From CATQHB01 sp965262595 (GTDB lineage: Bacteria; Chloroflexota; Dehalococcoidia; Lucifugimonadales; UBA3495): a stretch of 64,000 bases of DNA. The stretch lies in the NCBI GenBank assembly GCA_965262595.1, contig OZ253548.1, positions 1,612,001 through 1,676,000 on the forward strand. Direction: 5' to 3'. The translations under genes and the position numbers were made by a program. How positions within the stretch are numbered: position 1 is the stretch's first letter; each line of letters starts with the position of its first letter. The notes beneath the pieces were generated by a model. It saw nothing but the letters and a program-made list of their open reading frames with translations, searched no databases and had not been told where the DNA came from. Shown here piece after piece: positions 25,565 to 33,460 of the stretch.

Positions 25565-26350
25565 TTACCCGATTTCAGACCGAATAGACTGGATCCGATC
25601 CCGCAAAGACCGCAGCAGCACCGCGGGCGGAGCCGGGGCAACGTGAGTATAGCCGACACCCAATTCGGTCAGGTCTTTAGGTCCCAAAGGCATGGCGGCA
25701 TGGTTCATCGGGAACTGCATTTTGGCCTTGCCTATATTCCTGATTTTTCCCGCCAGTTCGGTGAGCTTGGCCCTTAGCTCCGGGCTGGAGGGGTCGCGAA
25801 TGCCCATATATTCAGAGAAGTCGGTGGGGCCGATCGATACCAGGTCAATACCATCCAGAGCGGCGATGGCCTCAATGTCGTTAACGCCCTTCTCATCCTC
25901 GGTCATCACCGACAGGAGAATCTGCTCGTTAGACTGGCGGCAATGCTCATCCCAACCGATGGTGCCGAAACGGGCCGCCCGGGTGCCTGCGGCTCCGCCC
26001 CGGTGACCCAGGGGCGCATAGCGTACGGCGTCAACCGCTTTCCTGGCTCCTTCCAAACCGTCCACGTGGGGTACAATGATGCCCTCGGCGCCGGCGTCCA
26101 ACAAACGCAGGATGAGCTTCTCATCATTGTCCGGCACCCGCACAATAGAGGTCACGCCGGCCAGGTCGGCAGCCCGAATCATCTCACCAATCAGCCGCAG
26201 GTCGAAGTCGGTATGTTCCATGTCAATAAAGGCGGCGTCATACCCGGCCAACCCGATAACCTCCACAATTTGGGGGTCGGCGAAGGTAACGTAGGTGCCC
26301 AGGGCCAGCTTACCCTCGCGCATCACCTTTTTAACCCGATTTTCTCGCAT
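25565..26350 (-). CDS. HpcH/HpaI family aldolase
   Basis: A 261-aa class II pyruvate aldolase of the HpcH/HpaI family, which cleaves 4-hydroxy-2-oxo acids using a divalent metal. Seen are GTYVTFADPQIVEVIGLAGY, FIDMEHTDFD with metal-region residues, VRVPDNDEKLILRLLDAGAEG, IIVPHV, and the LVSIGPTDFSEYMG metal site. Length is normal. The start has AAGGAG 6 nt upstream. The natural substrate cannot be read; relatives act on 2,4-dihydroxyhept-2-enedioate or 2-keto-3-deoxy acids. Confidence 0.92.
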   Translation of the reverse strand: MRENRVKKVMREGKLALGTYVTFADPQIVEVIGLAGYDAAFIDMEHTDFDLRLIGEMIRAADLAGVTSIVRVPDNDEKLILRLLDAGAEGIIVPHVDGLEGARKAVDAVRYAPLGHRGGAAGTRAARFGTIGWDEHCRQSNEQILLSVMTEDEKGVNDIEAIAALDGIDLVSIGPTDFSEYMGIRDPSSPELRAKLTELAGKIRNIGKAKMQFPMNHAAMPLGPKDLTELGVGYTHVAPAPPAVLLRSLRDRIQSIRSEIG

Positions 26351-26745
26351 TTGATACTCCTTTTGATTAGTACGCCGCCCAGCTTGATTAGCCTGCCGTC
26401 CGGCGGCGAGATATTCGACTCGCAGGATAGTTGACGGCCAAGTTGCTCATTAGTGTCGGATAAAATCCAGGCCGGACTTACCGATAACGGCCAAGTCTAA
26501 GCCGATACCGGCCTATTATCCTACAACCGGAAATCATTTGCACCTGTCAGGGAGCGACGGGCGGCCGCTTTACAACCCGCCGATGTTGCCTCAGCGCCGT
26601 TCCTTGTGGCGGTGCGGGTTTAGCGTAACGGCGGCCCCCAATTTGCCTTACCCCGGCGGTTCCGCTAAAATCCATTCGCCATATAGGGCATTAGTCTGGC
26701 ATCTACGGCAAGGTTTGAGAGTATGACGGAAGGACGGGACGCATT
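26351..26745. other. Divergent intergenic region, no gene seen
   Basis: A 395-bp gap between divergent aldolase and CoA-transferase genes. No convincing coding sequence, RNA or repeat is visible; promoters for both directions are expected here, but no near-consensus pair stands out. Confidence 0.5.
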
Positions 26746-27939
26746 ATGTTGAGTGGCGCGTTAGGCGGCGTCAAGGTGCTGGATTTGAGCGAAGACATCG
26801 CCGGCTCATTTTGCGCCCGCCTGTTGGCCGACTACGGAGCGGAAGTGCTGAAGCTGGAACCGCCCGGCGGGGCTGCCCTGCGCCGGATGGGGCCTTTCTT
26901 TCAGGACGACCCCCACCCGGAAAAGAGTCTTTTCTTTCTGGTTTTAAATCTTAACAAGAAAGGCGCTACCCTGAACTTGCAGACCGAAACCGGTCAGGCT
27001 CTATTAAAACGGTTGGTGCCCCACGTGGATGTTATCGTGGAGAGCTACCGGCCCGGCTACTTGGCCTCCCTGGGTTTGGGCCATCAAGATTTGCAGGCCC
27101 TCAACCCGGCCCTGACCATGACCTCGGTGACTCCCTTTGGGCAGGAGGGGCCGTACAGCCAATACCGCGGGGAAGAAATCGTAAATTACGCGATGGGTAT
27201 GATAATGAGCATCAGCGGGGTACAGGGCCGGGAACCGCTGAAGCACGGCGGGTTTCAGGCGCAATACGAGGGGGGGTTATTTGCGGCGGCGGCCACTTCC
27301 ATTGCCCTGTTTGCCCAGGAGTATAGCGGGGCCGGGGAGCACGTTGACGTTTCTATCACCGAGTGCGTGGCCTCTACGATGATGGCAACCCAGACTATTT
27401 ACCCATTTATGGGCGGAACGCAGACCCGCCGGCGGGCCAGCGGCAGTATGTTCGGTAACCCGATGCCCTGCCAGGACGGCTGGATAATCGTCCAGACCGG
27501 CGGCGGCGCGTCGTGGGAAGACCTGGCCGAGTTCTTCCAGTGCCCGGAGATGCTGGAGGAGCGTTTTGCCAACCGGGCGCAGCGGGCCGAAAACGGCGAG
27601 GAGCTGGACCGGATTGTAGTTGACTCAATCAGGGAGCGCGACAAATGGGAGCTTTTCCCCAAAGCCGCCGAAGCCCGAATGCTCTTCGGCCTGGTGCAGA
27701 CTCCATCGGAACTGGCCCAGTGCCCTCAATTGGAATCCCGCGACTTTTATCGGGAGATCGAGCATCCGGTTATCGGGAAGATACGGGTGCCCGCCGAGCT
27801 GTTCAAACTGAGCGAAACCCCCTACCAACTGACCAACCCGGCCCCCACCCTGGGCCAGCACAACCGGGAAATCTACGTTGACGGCCTGGAGTACGACACG
27901 CAGCAGTTTACGCAGTTGCGGCAGTTGGGGGTGATTTAA
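26746..27939 (+). CDS. CaiB/BaiF-type (family III) CoA-transferase
   Basis: A 397-aa protein of the formyl-CoA transferase/CaiB family: GVKVLDLSEDIAGSFCARLLADYGAEVLKLE at the N-terminus, NLNKKGATLNL, VIVESYRPGYLASLGL, and SVTPFGQEGPYSQY. In characterised members a catalytic Asp (Asp169 of FRC and CaiB) sits in an xxD-x3-G segment about 25 residues before the VDVS motif; here that place reads FQAQYEGGLFAAA with Gln instead of Asp. The enzyme may belong to a subfamily with different chemistry, or be inactive as a transferase. It precedes an accessory insert; a second CaiB-type gene follows at 30535. Confidence 0.9.
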   Translation: MLSGALGGVKVLDLSEDIAGSFCARLLADYGAEVLKLEPPGGAALRRMGPFFQDDPHPEKSLFFLVLNLNKKGATLNLQTETGQALLKRLVPHVDVIVESYRPGYLASLGLGHQDLQALNPALTMTSVTPFGQEGPYSQYRGEEIVNYAMGMIMSISGVQGREPLKHGGFQAQYEGGLFAAAATSIALFAQEYSGAGEHVDVSITECVASTMMATQTIYPFMGGTQTRRRASGSMFGNPMPCQDGWIIVQTGGGASWEDLAEFFQCPEMLEERFANRAQRAENGEELDRIVVDSIRERDKWELFPKAAEARMLFGLVQTPSELAQCPQLESRDFYREIEHPVIGKIRVPAELFKLSETPYQLTNPAPTLGQHNREIYVDGLEYDTQQFTQLRQLGVI

Positions 27940-27969
27940 CTTCCGCACTTTTTATATGGAGATGTGTTT

Positions 27970-28464
27970 ATGGAACGCGGGAACGATGCACCGGAAACGT
28001 CTGCCGACGCCCAGGACAGTAATTCCAGAAGGCCCGGTATTGGCGACCGGTTGCGTGAAACTGTCAGAGCCACAGGGGAAGGGATAACTGGCACTGCCGA
28101 TACCATTACTGGGGTACAGTTCCGTAGGCAGTTTGAGGATTTTACGGATGCCGTTACTACGACGGTTGTTGGCGTACACCGGGACCAAGAGAAATTACAG
28201 GAAAGAACCGACAAGCTGGAATCAGAAACTATCGAAGTCCAGCGAACCCAGGGGGAATTGCGGGAGAGGGTGGATAGGCTGGAATCAACCGAAAAATCCC
28301 TTGATACCGCTCCACTGGTAGCGAATTTGCAGGGGCGGCTGGAGATGTTGGAGACGTCAAAAACATCCGGTAAAACCGGCACATCGCCTCTGGTAATTGT
28401 CTTTGGTGTAGTAGCAACGCTGGCGTTGGCGCTGGGCATTATCGCCGTACTGAGAACATTCTGA
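27970..28464 (+). CDS. Tail-anchored coiled-coil protein, unknown
   Basis: A 164-aa protein not recognised by family. Residues 1-45 are polar and disordered-looking. Residues 60-120 form a heptad-rich coiled coil (EKLQERTDKLESETIEVQRT and RERVDRLESTEKSL). Residues 138-162 form a single hydrophobic helix (SPLVIVFGVVATLALALGII) ending three residues before the stop, so it is likely C-terminally anchored with the coil in the cytoplasm. GGAG lies 8 nt before the ATG at 27970. Its stop overlaps the next start (TGATG), so it is probably made together with the nuclease-like protein. Confidence 0.75.
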   Translation: MERGNDAPETSADAQDSNSRRPGIGDRLRETVRATGEGITGTADTITGVQFRRQFEDFTDAVTTTVVGVHRDQEKLQERTDKLESETIEVQRTQGELRERVDRLESTEKSLDTAPLVANLQGRLEMLETSKTSGKTGTSPLVIVFGVVATLALALGIIAVLRTF

Positions 28465-29504
28465 TGTCCTACGCAGAACTCAAAGCCCTGGCAGCAGCGT
28501 ATCCGCCACAGCCAAGCGACGCCTTGTCGCAGTTAGCCGACGAATACCACCGCCGCCACGAGCGGGAGATACTGGACTTGGCCGCCATCGCTGCCGACGT
28601 GTCGGTAGATGACATTGCCAACCTGGGACTTGAGCCGGAGGCCAACACTCAAATCCTGGAAGCGTTCAGCCTTCAATACCCCAATGTGAGTATTGATTCC
28701 ATCGTAGGCGCGACGGGTGAGCAGCTCCGGGGTTGGACTAACGGGGTGAAGGGTAAGTACTTTGAAGTGTTGGTTGCCGAGAAGCTGAACGACGGGGAAA
28801 GCATTTGCGACATACAACTCGCGCCCGGTGAAGTAGCCAGAGTCGGCGAGATTGCCAATCAGCCGGGCTGGGACATACAAATCATTGGCAGAGACGGCGA
28901 TATTGTCGAGCAGGTGCAGCTAAAGGCCACTGATTCAATGTCGTATGTCAAAAGCGCCCTGGAGAAATACCCGGACATTCGGATTGTCGCCCCCCAGGAA
29001 CTTGAGGGCCGGGCTACCGATTTAGACGATGTTATTTCCACTGACATAACCAACGAGAGCCTGGAAAATACGGTGGGTGAGCAGTTAAGTGAATTGAGCG
29101 AGGACGCGATTACGGACATTTTCCAGCAAAGCGCCGAAGCCGCGTTTGACGCCATTCCAGGCATATCCGCAGCCCTTATCGGGGTTACTGAGGCAGGGCA
29201 GGTGTTAATGGGACGTTCCACAGTTGAAGAATCGCTGAAACGGGGTGGGGCACGGCTGGGGCGCTCTTCGGTTTATACGGTCATTGGCGCCGGATTAACC
29301 GCCGTTGACGCCGGGATTATCTCAGTGCCGACGGTAATGGCCCTCCGGGTAGCTGAAGGACGGGTAAGGCACCGGGCGGCTATGGGCGACCACTTGGAGG
29401 AAAAGACGCAGGAAATTCTGCTCCAACTTCAAGTCGCCCAAGACCATAGGGGCAGTCCTAACCCCGTCGCGGAAACACAACCCGCAGCCCAAGCCGTCCA
29501 TTGA
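28464..29504 (+). CDS. Nuclease-like protein with membrane-like C-terminal region
   Basis: A 346-aa protein without a family I can name. The central part (about 90-185) has a restriction-endonuclease-like arrangement: Glu101 in KYFEVLVAEKL, Asp137 in PGWDIQI, and QxK at 152-154 in EQVQLKATDSMSYVKSAL, followed by KYPDIRIVAPQEL. Residues 225-300 contain two Gly/Ala-rich hydrophobic stretches (AFDAIPGISAALIGV and YTVIGAGLTAVDAGIISV) that could insert in a membrane. It overlaps the coiled-coil gene upstream by TGATG and precedes a nucleotidyltransferase-HEPN gene. A defence or toxin role is an inference from architecture and neighbours. Confidence 0.72.
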   Translation: MSYAELKALAAAYPPQPSDALSQLADEYHRRHEREILDLAAIAADVSVDDIANLGLEPEANTQILEAFSLQYPNVSIDSIVGATGEQLRGWTNGVKGKYFEVLVAEKLNDGESICDIQLAPGEVARVGEIANQPGWDIQIIGRDGDIVEQVQLKATDSMSYVKSALEKYPDIRIVAPQELEGRATDLDDVISTDITNESLENTVGEQLSELSEDAITDIFQQSAEAAFDAIPGISAALIGVTEAGQVLMGRSTVEESLKRGGARLGRSSVYTVIGAGLTAVDAGIISVPTVMALRVAEGRVRHRAAMGDHLEEKTQEILLQLQVAQDHRGSPNPVAETQPAAQAVH

Positions 29505-29571
29505 CAACAGCCGCTGGAATCATTGACAATTCCGTTGCTCCAAATTGGCCTATACCCGGAGCTGCAATACC

Positions 29572-30498
29572 GTGCAAGCACAGGTAGAAAATCCGTATCG
29601 CAAGGGGCCGCCGGACGCAGTCGGGCTGGCCGCGGCTCAGGCTGCCCAGGACGCCGCCCGCCCGGCGGTAGTAATCCTGTTTGGCTCCCGAGCCCGGGGC
29701 GACTGGCGGGAACATTCGGACATAGACCTGCTGGTAATTACCGAGGAGGAGGATACCAGGGTCGCCCAGGGCGCCGCCCATTGGGGGATCCAAGTCTGGG
29801 AGGAGCAGCGCCACTCCGGTCTCCAAGTGGACATCATACCCATGACCCGCCGGCAGTTTGAGCGCTGCCGCCGGGCCAAGCAGCACATCGCCGGCCAGGC
29901 CGACACTTACGGGGTGGTTATGAGCGGGGAGGAACTGGAATACCGCAGCGGGTACGAAGACGGGTATCCCGACCACTGGCCGGCAACCATCAACCGCATT
30001 GAGAAAGCGGAGATTTGGCTCCGCAACCACAACGAGATAGTTGACGCCAATCACTGGCACCAGGCTATGATAGGAATGGCCGCCCAGCAAGCCGTGGAAA
30101 ACGCTCTGAAAGGCGTTCTGTCCTGTCTTAACGCGGCTACCGGCTACTCCCACAAGCTGCTGGAGAACTGGCAGGAATTACAGGACTTGGCCCAATTCCG
30201 ACAACAAGCGCCGGAGGAACTGCTGACTGCCGGGCAGGCCCTGTTCGAATACTTGAAATATCCGGACCCGCAGCGGCCGGGAGAATACTTGGACTGGCTC
30301 ACCGAATACGCGGCCCACTACCGCTGCTTCCGGGCCTCCTCTGCTATGTCTCAAACCGGCCGACTGGAATTGCAAAGCCTGGTCAATTCTTTTGTGGAAT
30401 CGCTGCTGGCCCACATCTACCGGCTTAGCGGCGCCACCCCCCAGGACGTTTACCCGGATGGACTGCGCCCCTGGGAACGCCACCAGCCGGAACCGTAA
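29572..30498 (+). CDS. Nucleotidyltransferase-HEPN fusion protein
   Basis: A 308-aa protein joining an MNT-type nucleotidyltransferase to a HEPN domain. The NTase motif GSRARGDWREHSDIDLLV (residues 38-55) holds the GS and the D-x-D metal pair, with a third Asp in VDIIPM. The HEPN part (about residues 135-290) has IEKAEIWLRNH, AAQQAVENALKGVLS and a late GYSHKLLENW; a canonical Rx4-6H RNase motif is not obvious. Separate MNT and HEPN proteins form MntA-HepT toxin-antitoxin pairs, and here both are in one chain. The start is uncertain: GTG at 29572 has GGAG 10 nt upstream; TTG at 29545 is the alternative. Confidence 0.85.
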   Translation: MQAQVENPYRKGPPDAVGLAAAQAAQDAARPAVVILFGSRARGDWREHSDIDLLVITEEEDTRVAQGAAHWGIQVWEEQRHSGLQVDIIPMTRRQFERCRRAKQHIAGQADTYGVVMSGEELEYRSGYEDGYPDHWPATINRIEKAEIWLRNHNEIVDANHWHQAMIGMAAQQAVENALKGVLSCLNAATGYSHKLLENWQELQDLAQFRQQAPEELLTAGQALFEYLKYPDPQRPGEYLDWLTEYAAHYRCFRASSAMSQTGRLELQSLVNSFVESLLAHIYRLSGATPQDVYPDGLRPWERHQPEP

Positions 30499-30534
30499 AT
30501 TCCTGACGCTGTAACGGAAAGGAGTACCCCCACC

Positions 30535-31890
30535 ATGCCCAGGCTACCGTTGGAAGGCATCCGCATCCTGGATTCCACCTACGTTTTTGCCCTGCCCTAC
30601 GCCGGGGGACACCTGGCCGACCTGGGGGCTGAGGTCATCAAGATTGAAGGGCCGGGCCGCCCGGACGTTACCCGCACCGGGGGTTATTCCGGTTCCTTTC
30701 CCGAAAACGAGGCCGGCGAGGGGTGGTGGAACCGTCCCTCCACCTACAATTTGCTAAACCGGGGCAAGCGTTCGATGGTTCTGGACATGGCCGACGAACG
30801 GGGCCGCGACCTGTTCCGCCAATTGGTAATGGTCAGCGACGTGGTAATGGAGAACTTTACGCCCCGAGTGATGCGGCGGTGGAACCTGGATTATCCCAAC
30901 CTGCGTAAAATCAAGCCGGATATTATCCTGATATCCAATACCGGCTATGGCCACGGCGACGGCCCCTATTCCGGCTATCCGGCTCAGGCCACCACTCAGG
31001 AGGGCACCCACGGCCACTGCTGGGTTACCGGCTACCCGGACGGCGGGCCGTCCAAGGCCGGCGCCTCTTTTGTGGACTTTCTCTCCACCTGGAGCGCGAT
31101 ATTTGCGCTGGGAGCGGCGTTGCGCTACCGCAACCGCACCGGCAAGGGTCAGTGGATTGACATCGCCATGTATCAGGCCGGAGTGATGTTCCTGTCCGAA
31201 TACGTGATGGACGCCATCGCCAACGGGAGGGAGGGTGGCCGCATCGGGAACCGGCATCCTTACCGCGCTCCCCAGGGCTGCTACCCGGCCCAGGGAAAAG
31301 ACCAATGGATAACTCTATCCGTAGGGAGCGACGCCGAGTGGCAATCCCTGTGCGGCTTGATGGGCAAAGAGGAGCTGGCCCATGACTCCCGCTTTGCCGA
31401 CGTGCTGTCCCGACAGCTTAATCACGACGAGATTGACGAAATAATAAAGGAATGGACGGCGGCCTACGACAAGTACGACTTAATGCACCGGCTCCAGGGC
31501 GCCGGCATCCCCTCCGGCCCGGTGCTGACCGGGCGGGACATCCACTTCGACCCCCATTATCAGAGCCGGGGCTTCCTGGAACGGGTACATTTTCCCAAGG
31601 AGCGGGGCATCGGCGACCGCCCGCTGATGGGCCGTCCCTACAAGTTTTCCGGCACTCCCCTGGCAATTCGCGGCCCAGGGCCAACATTCGGCCAGGACAA
31701 CCAGTCTCTGTTGCAAGACTTGCTGGGGTTGGATGATGCCACCTACCAGGGGCTGGTGCAGGACACCATAATTACCACCACGCCCAATAGCGGCGAGGCA
31801 GCGCCCCAAATGGAACCGCGCCAAGCAGTGGAAATGGGCCTCCTGGCCGATTGGGACCCGGACTACCGGGAGCGGCTGGGGCTGGGTTAG
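30535..31890 (+). CDS. CaiB/BaiF-type (family III) CoA-transferase
   Basis: A 451-aa protein of the formyl-CoA transferase/CaiB family: GIRILDSTYVFALPYAGGHLADLGAEVIKIE, NRGKRSMVLDM, NFTPRVMRRWNLDY and LISNTGYGHGDGPY. Unlike the paralog at 26746, the expected catalytic Asp appears present in ASFVDFLSTWSA, ahead of GQWIDIAMYQAG. It would move CoA between carboxylic acids, perhaps in carnitine-, aromatic- or terpenoid-like acid catabolism. It is longer than the usual 400 aa, with a C-terminal extension. GGAAAGGAG precedes the ATG. Confidence 0.92.
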   Translation: MPRLPLEGIRILDSTYVFALPYAGGHLADLGAEVIKIEGPGRPDVTRTGGYSGSFPENEAGEGWWNRPSTYNLLNRGKRSMVLDMADERGRDLFRQLVMVSDVVMENFTPRVMRRWNLDYPNLRKIKPDIILISNTGYGHGDGPYSGYPAQATTQEGTHGHCWVTGYPDGGPSKAGASFVDFLSTWSAIFALGAALRYRNRTGKGQWIDIAMYQAGVMFLSEYVMDAIANGREGGRIGNRHPYRAPQGCYPAQGKDQWITLSVGSDAEWQSLCGLMGKEELAHDSRFADVLSRQLNHDEIDEIIKEWTAAYDKYDLMHRLQGAGIPSGPVLTGRDIHFDPHYQSRGFLERVHFPKERGIGDRPLMGRPYKFSGTPLAIRGPGPTFGQDNQSLLQDLLGLDDATYQGLVQDTIITTTPNSGEAAPQMEPRQAVEMGLLADWDPDYRERLGLG

Positions 31891-32010
31891 GCCGGACTAC
31901 CCTGGAATCGGCATGACTCCCTGATTCGGGTTGAGTATCGGTCAGCGCCCAGAGCATTCGCACTTGGCACACTGTGCCCCGAATTGGTCCAATTGACTCC
32001 TGACCCGCTA

Positions 32011-32110
32011 TTGTCATTCCGGAGAAATCCGGAATCCGGGGATTCCTGGGCATAGCTAAACTTTCCTCCGGCAAGACCGGCTGGATTCCGGCCTGCGCCG
32101 GAAAGACGAT
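32011..32110. repeat. Palindromic intergenic repeat (GTCATTCCGG type)
   Basis: Ends TTGTCATTCCGG...CCGGAATCC and GGATTCCGG...CCGGAAAGACGA are inverted counterparts about 100 bp apart. The type (GTCATTCCGG...CCGGAATCC) is common as a dispersed repeat in bacterial genomes; only one copy is in this window. Confidence 0.7.
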
Positions 32111-32158
32111 TACCGGAGACTTTGGCCGCCTAAATGCGTTCGCCCGGGTCAACCCCCA

Positions 32159-32279
32159 GGGGTCTCTGGATTGTCAAGGGCAACGCGCCCCTGACGAGCC
32201 TGTCGGACCATAAACCTGCTCTTCGACAAGCTCACAGCGAGCGGGGATACCCCTGAACCGGGATAATCGAAAGACTCTG
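32159..32279. repeat. MITE-like element R2, copy 4
   Basis: Left GGGGTCTCTGGATTGTCAAG and right GGATAATCGAAAGACTC are inverted. The interior holds GAGCCTGTCGGACCATAAACC and CTTCGACAAGCTCA as in other copies. It ends 56 bp before the tRNA gene. Confidence 0.8.
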
Positions 32280-32297
32280 AGTCAGCGCCGCCCTTTC

Positions 32298-32324
32298 TTG
32301 ACACTCCCAAATAGTGGTTATAAG
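32298..32324 (+). promoter_or_regulatory. tRNA gene promoter
   Basis: -35 TTGACA near 32299-32304 and TATAAG about 15 bp downstream, ending roughly 11 bp before the tRNA 5' end. The spacer is short but both boxes are near consensus. Confidence 0.6.
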
Positions 32325-32335
32325 CTGCGAACTGA

Positions 32336-32410
32336 GGGCTTGTAGCTCAGTGGTAGAGCAACCGGCTCATAACCGGTAGGTCGCTGGTTCGAACCCAGCC
32401 GGGCCCACCA
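32336..32410 (+). tRNA. tRNA with CAU anticodon (elongator Met, or Ile2), CCA encoded
   Basis: A complete 75-nt cloverleaf. The acceptor stem is GGGCTTG/CGGGCCC with two G-U pairs, the D arm GCTCAGTGGTAGAGC, anticodon stem ACCGG/CCGGT with loop CTCATAA (anticodon CAT, 32368-32370), T arm GCTGG/CCAGC with TTCGAAC, and an encoded CCA end. The paired 1:72 and the lack of three GC pairs in the anticodon stem exclude the initiator tRNA. Elongator Met and lysidine-modified Ile2 cannot be told apart by eye. Confidence 0.96.
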
Positions 32411-32576
32411 AACGGGACAAAATCAAGAACCACTACCTTTAGGTTCCGGTTAGCGCTGTAGAACGAAACTTTCCTCGCATCGTCTCCGACCAGCGCGGGT
32501 GATGATACCTTGGCCTACCGGGAATGGACGGTTACCCGAAGGCGAACCGGAAGCTGGAGCAGGAGGACGGTTCAGC

Positions 32577-33005
32577 ATGGCAACTGAAGAAGGGTTTGTT
32601 TGCAAGTCGTGCATCGACGCTGTGGTGGCATCCGCAAAGGTAGCGGGGGAGGACTACGAAAACGCCGATTAGGTACATATGCTCGCCCTCAAGTTCGGGG
32701 CCAGAATCTCCGACCACTTCTGTGAGGATGATAATGAGAAAGTGGATTGCAATTGCGGTTGCCGGGTTGGAATCTTGCCGTGGGGGGAGTCATTCGGGAC
32801 GGTGACGGCGAAAGGGGATGTTTGCGACTCGTGCCTCGAGGCGGTGTACGAAGCCCCGCTGTCGGTGGGCGAGCAGCACGATGACCTCTTGTCCACATAT
32901 ATGCTGGCCCGCACGAGTGGAGGGAATATCTTCGACCACGAGTGCGCGGCGGAGGATGGGGGAGTTGGATTGCCATTGCGGCTGCCAACGCAACTAGCGA
33001 ACTGA
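32577..33005 (+). pseudogene. Two tandem decayed copies of a small Cys-rich protein gene
   Basis: Copy 1 starts at ATG 32577 after AGGAGG: MATEEGFVCKSCIDAVV, then an in-frame TAG (32670-32672), and the same frame continues MLALKFGARISDHFC...VDCNCGCRV. Copy 2 starts at a GTG near 32802 in the same frame: GDVCDSCLEAVYEAP...YMLARTSGGNIFDHEC, and a frameshift is then needed to read its matching end LDCHCGCQRN. Shared residues are VCxSCxxAV, MLA, IxDHxC and DCxCGC, a probable two-site zinc-binding protein of about 65-70 aa. Copy 1 has a nonsense codon and copy 2 a frameshift. Family not recognised. Confidence 0.6.
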
Positions 33006-33120
33006 CCAGCTCGGGTTGACTGTGAGGTGATTGTCCGGTTGCCGCAGTTCATACGTGGGGGATTTCCCTCCTGTCGGCAATTTCTCTATCCGCGCCGCCG
33101 TGGCAGCGCCGGTTCTTTTT

Positions 33121-33450
33121 TCACTCCTCGATCCACAAGTTGTTTTGAAGAGCGGAATCCTTCACCTGCCAGGCAAGTCCGTAACGGACCGGAACGTCCG
33201 AAGATTTAAGCGTAACGGCAATCGTGTAGGTCTGCCCCACAGCTAACCCGCCGGGCACATAGATGTGCTTGATGTTGTTGCCCGGGTCGTCGTCGTTCAA
33301 CGCGCCGGTCTGATCAACATCGAACCTGGTCGGGGTAACAAGCCGGATTGTCTTAAGTGTACGGCTCGACGCGGCGAGTGCAGGAGTCCAGGTTATATGT
33401 TCGTAGGCTCTTACTTCACTGAGGGTCAGGCGCCGCGTCCCGGTATCCAA
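33121..33450 (-). pseudogene. Fragment of a secreted beta-sandwich protein (uncertain)
   Basis: A 109-aa frame, TTG-initiated, with no good ribosome site. Its sequence has the character of a C-terminal beta-sandwich from a secreted protein: LKTIRLVTPTRFDVDQT, then DDDPGNNIKHIYVPGGLAVG and TYTIAVTLKSSDVPVRYGLA, somewhat like the domain after subtilisin-type (S8) peptidases. No signal peptide or catalytic domain is attached. It could be a remnant cut off from a larger gene by the insertion or rearrangement that placed the histidine kinase gene beside it. Confidence 0.35.
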
Positions 33451-33460
33451 CGATAGGAGT

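Noticed and set aside
32336..32410. Initiator tRNA-fMet
   Set aside because: Position 1 pairs with 72 and the anticodon stem lacks the three GC pairs of initiators.
32669..33052. A 127-codon minus-strand frame
   Set aside because: It is antisense to the two Cys-rich units; the plus-strand reading shows repeated conserved Cys/His motifs.
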